Shown here: piece by piece, positions 21,991 through 23,251 of the stretch | How the letters are laid out: the number at the start of each line of letters is the position of its first letter | Numbering within the stretch: position 1 is the stretch's first letter | NCBI GenBank assembly: GCA_964492735.1 | Contig: CAZBLE010000016.1 | Span: 1 to 23,251, forward strand | DNA from: CALKUP01 sp964492735 | Lineage (GTDB): Bacteria > Patescibacteriota > Patescibacteriia > UBA9570 > XYC2-FULL-38-9 | Reading direction: 5' to 3' | Length of the DNA stretch: 23,251 bases | Position numbers and translations under genes: made by a program | Notes under the pieces: generated by a model | What the model was told of the DNA's origin: nothing | Database searches by the model: none | The model's input: only the letters and a program-made list of their open reading frames with translations

Positions 21991-22575
21991 TTGGTTGTTG
22001 GTAACTCGCCATCTAGGCCTTTATTTTTGGGCTCATTATGCTACTATGGCCATACAACAGTGCCTAACCCTTTGAGCTTTGCTCCGAGGTATGGCGGAAT
22101 AAATACCTTTACAACATCTCCTGACCAGGGAGATAAAAACTGGTTCCTGAAACACAAGTTTGTTACAGGTATTTTAGTGATCGTGTGTATAGGCATCGTT
22201 GGTAATGCCATTGGAGGAAGCGATTCCAGTAAGGCGAGCAATAATACAAACTCAGGAGCAGACACGGTTTCTGCGGATGCTCCAAAGGAAGAAGCTAAAA
22301 CACCAGAGTACAAAGAGGTGTTTTCACTTTCTGGTAAGGGCACAAAGAAATCCGAACCGTTCACTATTACGGGTGACCGTTTTAAGATCGGATATGATTG
22401 TACTGGCGATTTATGCCAAGCAATGCTTTACAAGGCTGATGGTAGCCTTGTTGCTTTGATCATGAATACAACAGGCTCCGCGAAAGATGAGACCATTCAG
22501 TATGGTAAAGGCGATTATTATATCGATGCGAATACAGTTGGTACCTTCACATTCAAAGTGTACGACTATAAGTAA
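21931..22575 (+). CDS. Membrane-anchored protein with a C-terminal beta domain, unknown function
   Basis: A 214-aa protein. The first 20 residues come from the repeat. A low-complexity Gly/Pro/Ser-rich region continues to residue 70, then a transmembrane segment (about 77-96) preceded by Lys residues. A Ser/Asn/Ala linker (97-125) leads to a C-terminal ~85-residue domain opening with FSLSGKGTKKSEPFTI and ending GDYYIDANTVGTFTFKVYDY. This pattern is common in small extracytoplasmic beta-sandwich domains. The true start could lie downstream of the repeat (for example the TTG at 21991), since the N-terminal part looks unlike a normal cytoplasmic tail. A strong terminator follows. Confidence 0.75.
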   Translation: MSNIPQIYTKPHTIDPGANGLVVGNSPSRPLFLGSLCYYGHTTVPNPLSFAPRYGGINTFTTSPDQGDKNWFLKHKFVTGILVIVCIGIVGNAIGGSDSSKASNNTNSGADTVSADAPKEEAKTPEYKEVFSLSGKGTKKSEPFTITGDRFKIGYDCTGDLCQAMLYKADGSLVALIMNTTGSAKDETIQYGKGDYYIDANTVGTFTFKVYDYK

Positions 22576-22589
22576 GTGTAAGTCGTAAT

Positions 22590-22620
22590 AAAAAGAAGAG
22601 CTGTAGGCTCTTCTTTTTAT
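22590..22620 (+). terminator. Strong hairpin terminator
   Basis: A perfect 12-bp stem: AAAAAGAAGAGC (22590-22601) and GCTCTTCTTTTT (22607-22618) around a TGTAG loop. The A-run on one side and T-run on the other could let it work in both directions. Confidence 0.9.
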
Positions 22621-22652
22621 AGGGTACATCCTCACTCTTTTGTCATTATAGC

Positions 22653-22681
22653 TTGAAAAATGTGTAAAAAATTGATAGAGT
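22653..22681 (+). promoter_or_regulatory. Promoter of the Shedu-like gene
   Basis: TTGAAA (22653-22658), 17 bp, TAGAGT (22676-22681), 10 bases before the ATG at 22692, giving a leader of only a few bases. Confidence 0.55.
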
Positions 22682-22691
22682 ATTGACATTT

Positions 22692-23251
22692 ATGGATCAA
22701 ATACCCTACTCAACCATACGAAGTTTAGATAGTTTTATCATAGGAACTGACAATTTTTCTGATCTAAAAATTAGACCTGTCCCTACTGGAAATTTTTATT
22801 ATTTCTTTGATGAACATAAAACAAGTTTGGTGAAGCAATTTGTTCTTTGTGATAAACCTCAGGTGCAATATGTTTGCCATGTGTCACTTATTAAAAAAGG
22901 TGATAAATTTACGCCACGTCTTGCTTTTTCTGTTCGAGATAAAATAACAAAGAAGATTCAAAAAATACCAATGTCTGCGGCAGATTCTGTTTTGGTAAAA
23001 GCAAATATTGTTTTAAATGATTGCCATGATGAATTTTGGCAATTGATATCATTTTTAAGATCATTGAGTGAGATTGAAGTGCCTGATGTACCTTTCTCAT
23101 TAGTATCGCAGGATGAAAGTGAGATAGTCGATGCATTACGTGGTAGAGATCATGACAGTATTCTTAATATCGTTAGAGAGCTTTTTAGTTCTACGACATC
23201 TACTTTGACTAAAGAGGATGTGAATATGCTATTAGGGCGTCGTCAAAAATT
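22692..23251 (+). CDS. N-terminal part of a probable Shedu-like (DUF4263) defence protein, cut by the window end
   Basis: The frame opens at the ATG at 22692 and runs without a stop to the last base (186 complete codons). The visible part is soluble, with a beta-rich region in the first ~130 residues. An FSLVSQDESEIVDALR-type stretch and a helix ending LTKEDVNMLLGRRQ follow. This last pattern resembles the segment that comes just before the nuclease domain in Shedu SduA proteins, whose C-terminal DUF4263 domain is a PD-(D/E)xK-type nuclease. That domain would lie beyond the window, so the assignment is tentative. It fits the defence genes just upstream. Confidence 0.6.
   Translation, partial: MDQIPYSTIRSLDSFIIGTDNFSDLKIRPVPTGNFYYFFDEHKTSLVKQFVLCDKPQVQYVCHVSLIKKGDKFTPRLAFSVRDKITKKIQKIPMSAADSVLVKANIVLNDCHDEFWQLISFLRSLSEIEVPDVPFSLVSQDESEIVDALRGRDHDSILNIVRELFSSTTSTLTKEDVNMLLGRRQK

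Noticed and set aside
1..23251. CRISPR array, rRNA gene or riboswitch
   Set aside because: No regularly spaced short repeats, rRNA segments or recognisable riboswitch cores were seen on either strand by reading; a covariance-model search was not possible.

Overview
The window looks like a chromosomal stretch from a small-genome, moderately AT-rich bacterium. I favour a Patescibacteria/CPR-type organism, by inference only: no 16S rRNA is present. The clues are compact plus-strand genes, many unrecognised short membrane-anchored proteins, almost no visible Shine-Dalgarno sequences, and several good sigma70-type promoters whose -10 box lies only 6-8 bases before the ATG, which implies leaderless transcripts. 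Every gene I can support is on the + strand.

Positions 1-12763 are mostly core or housekeeping. They hold the tail of an unknown gene, pyruvate kinase, tRNA-Ser(GGA), a small unknown protein, MsrB, a membrane-anchored unknown protein, a zinc-ribbon protein, a single-domain O6-alkylguanine-DNA alkyltransferase, a YgjP-type metalloprotease and an EamA/DMT transporter. Next come a DUF6069-like membrane protein with an extraordinary Cys/Asp/Glu tail, a GT-C-type membrane glycosyltransferase, DNA primase (dnaG), the primary sigma factor (rpoD), an unknown helical protein, a tautomerase-like protein and tRNA-Asn(GTT).

Positions 12842-21990 form an accessory island next to tRNA-Asn. It is bounded by two imperfect ~60-bp direct repeats. 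It carries one tightly packed operon driven by a near-consensus promoter: half-size hsdS, hsdM, a small 3-TM membrane protein, a TIR-like (MTH538/ThsB-type) protein, an unknown 189-aa protein, full-length two-TRD hsdS, hsdR, and a second YgjP-type metalloprotease overlapping hsdR. This is a type I restriction-modification system with a Thoeris-like TIR plus membrane-protein pair embedded between hsdM and hsdS. I consider this the most interesting content of the window.

Positions 21931-23251 hold a membrane-anchored beta-domain protein whose 5' end lies inside the right-hand repeat, a strong hairpin terminator, and the first ~186 codons of a gene that resembles the N-terminal part of Shedu (DUF4263) defence nucleases. 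That would extend the defence island past the window edge.

The main uncertainties are the function of the unknown proteins, whether the flanking repeats are recombination sites or duplicated gene 5' ends, and whether the TIR/3-TM pair works on its own or only as cargo of the restriction operon.
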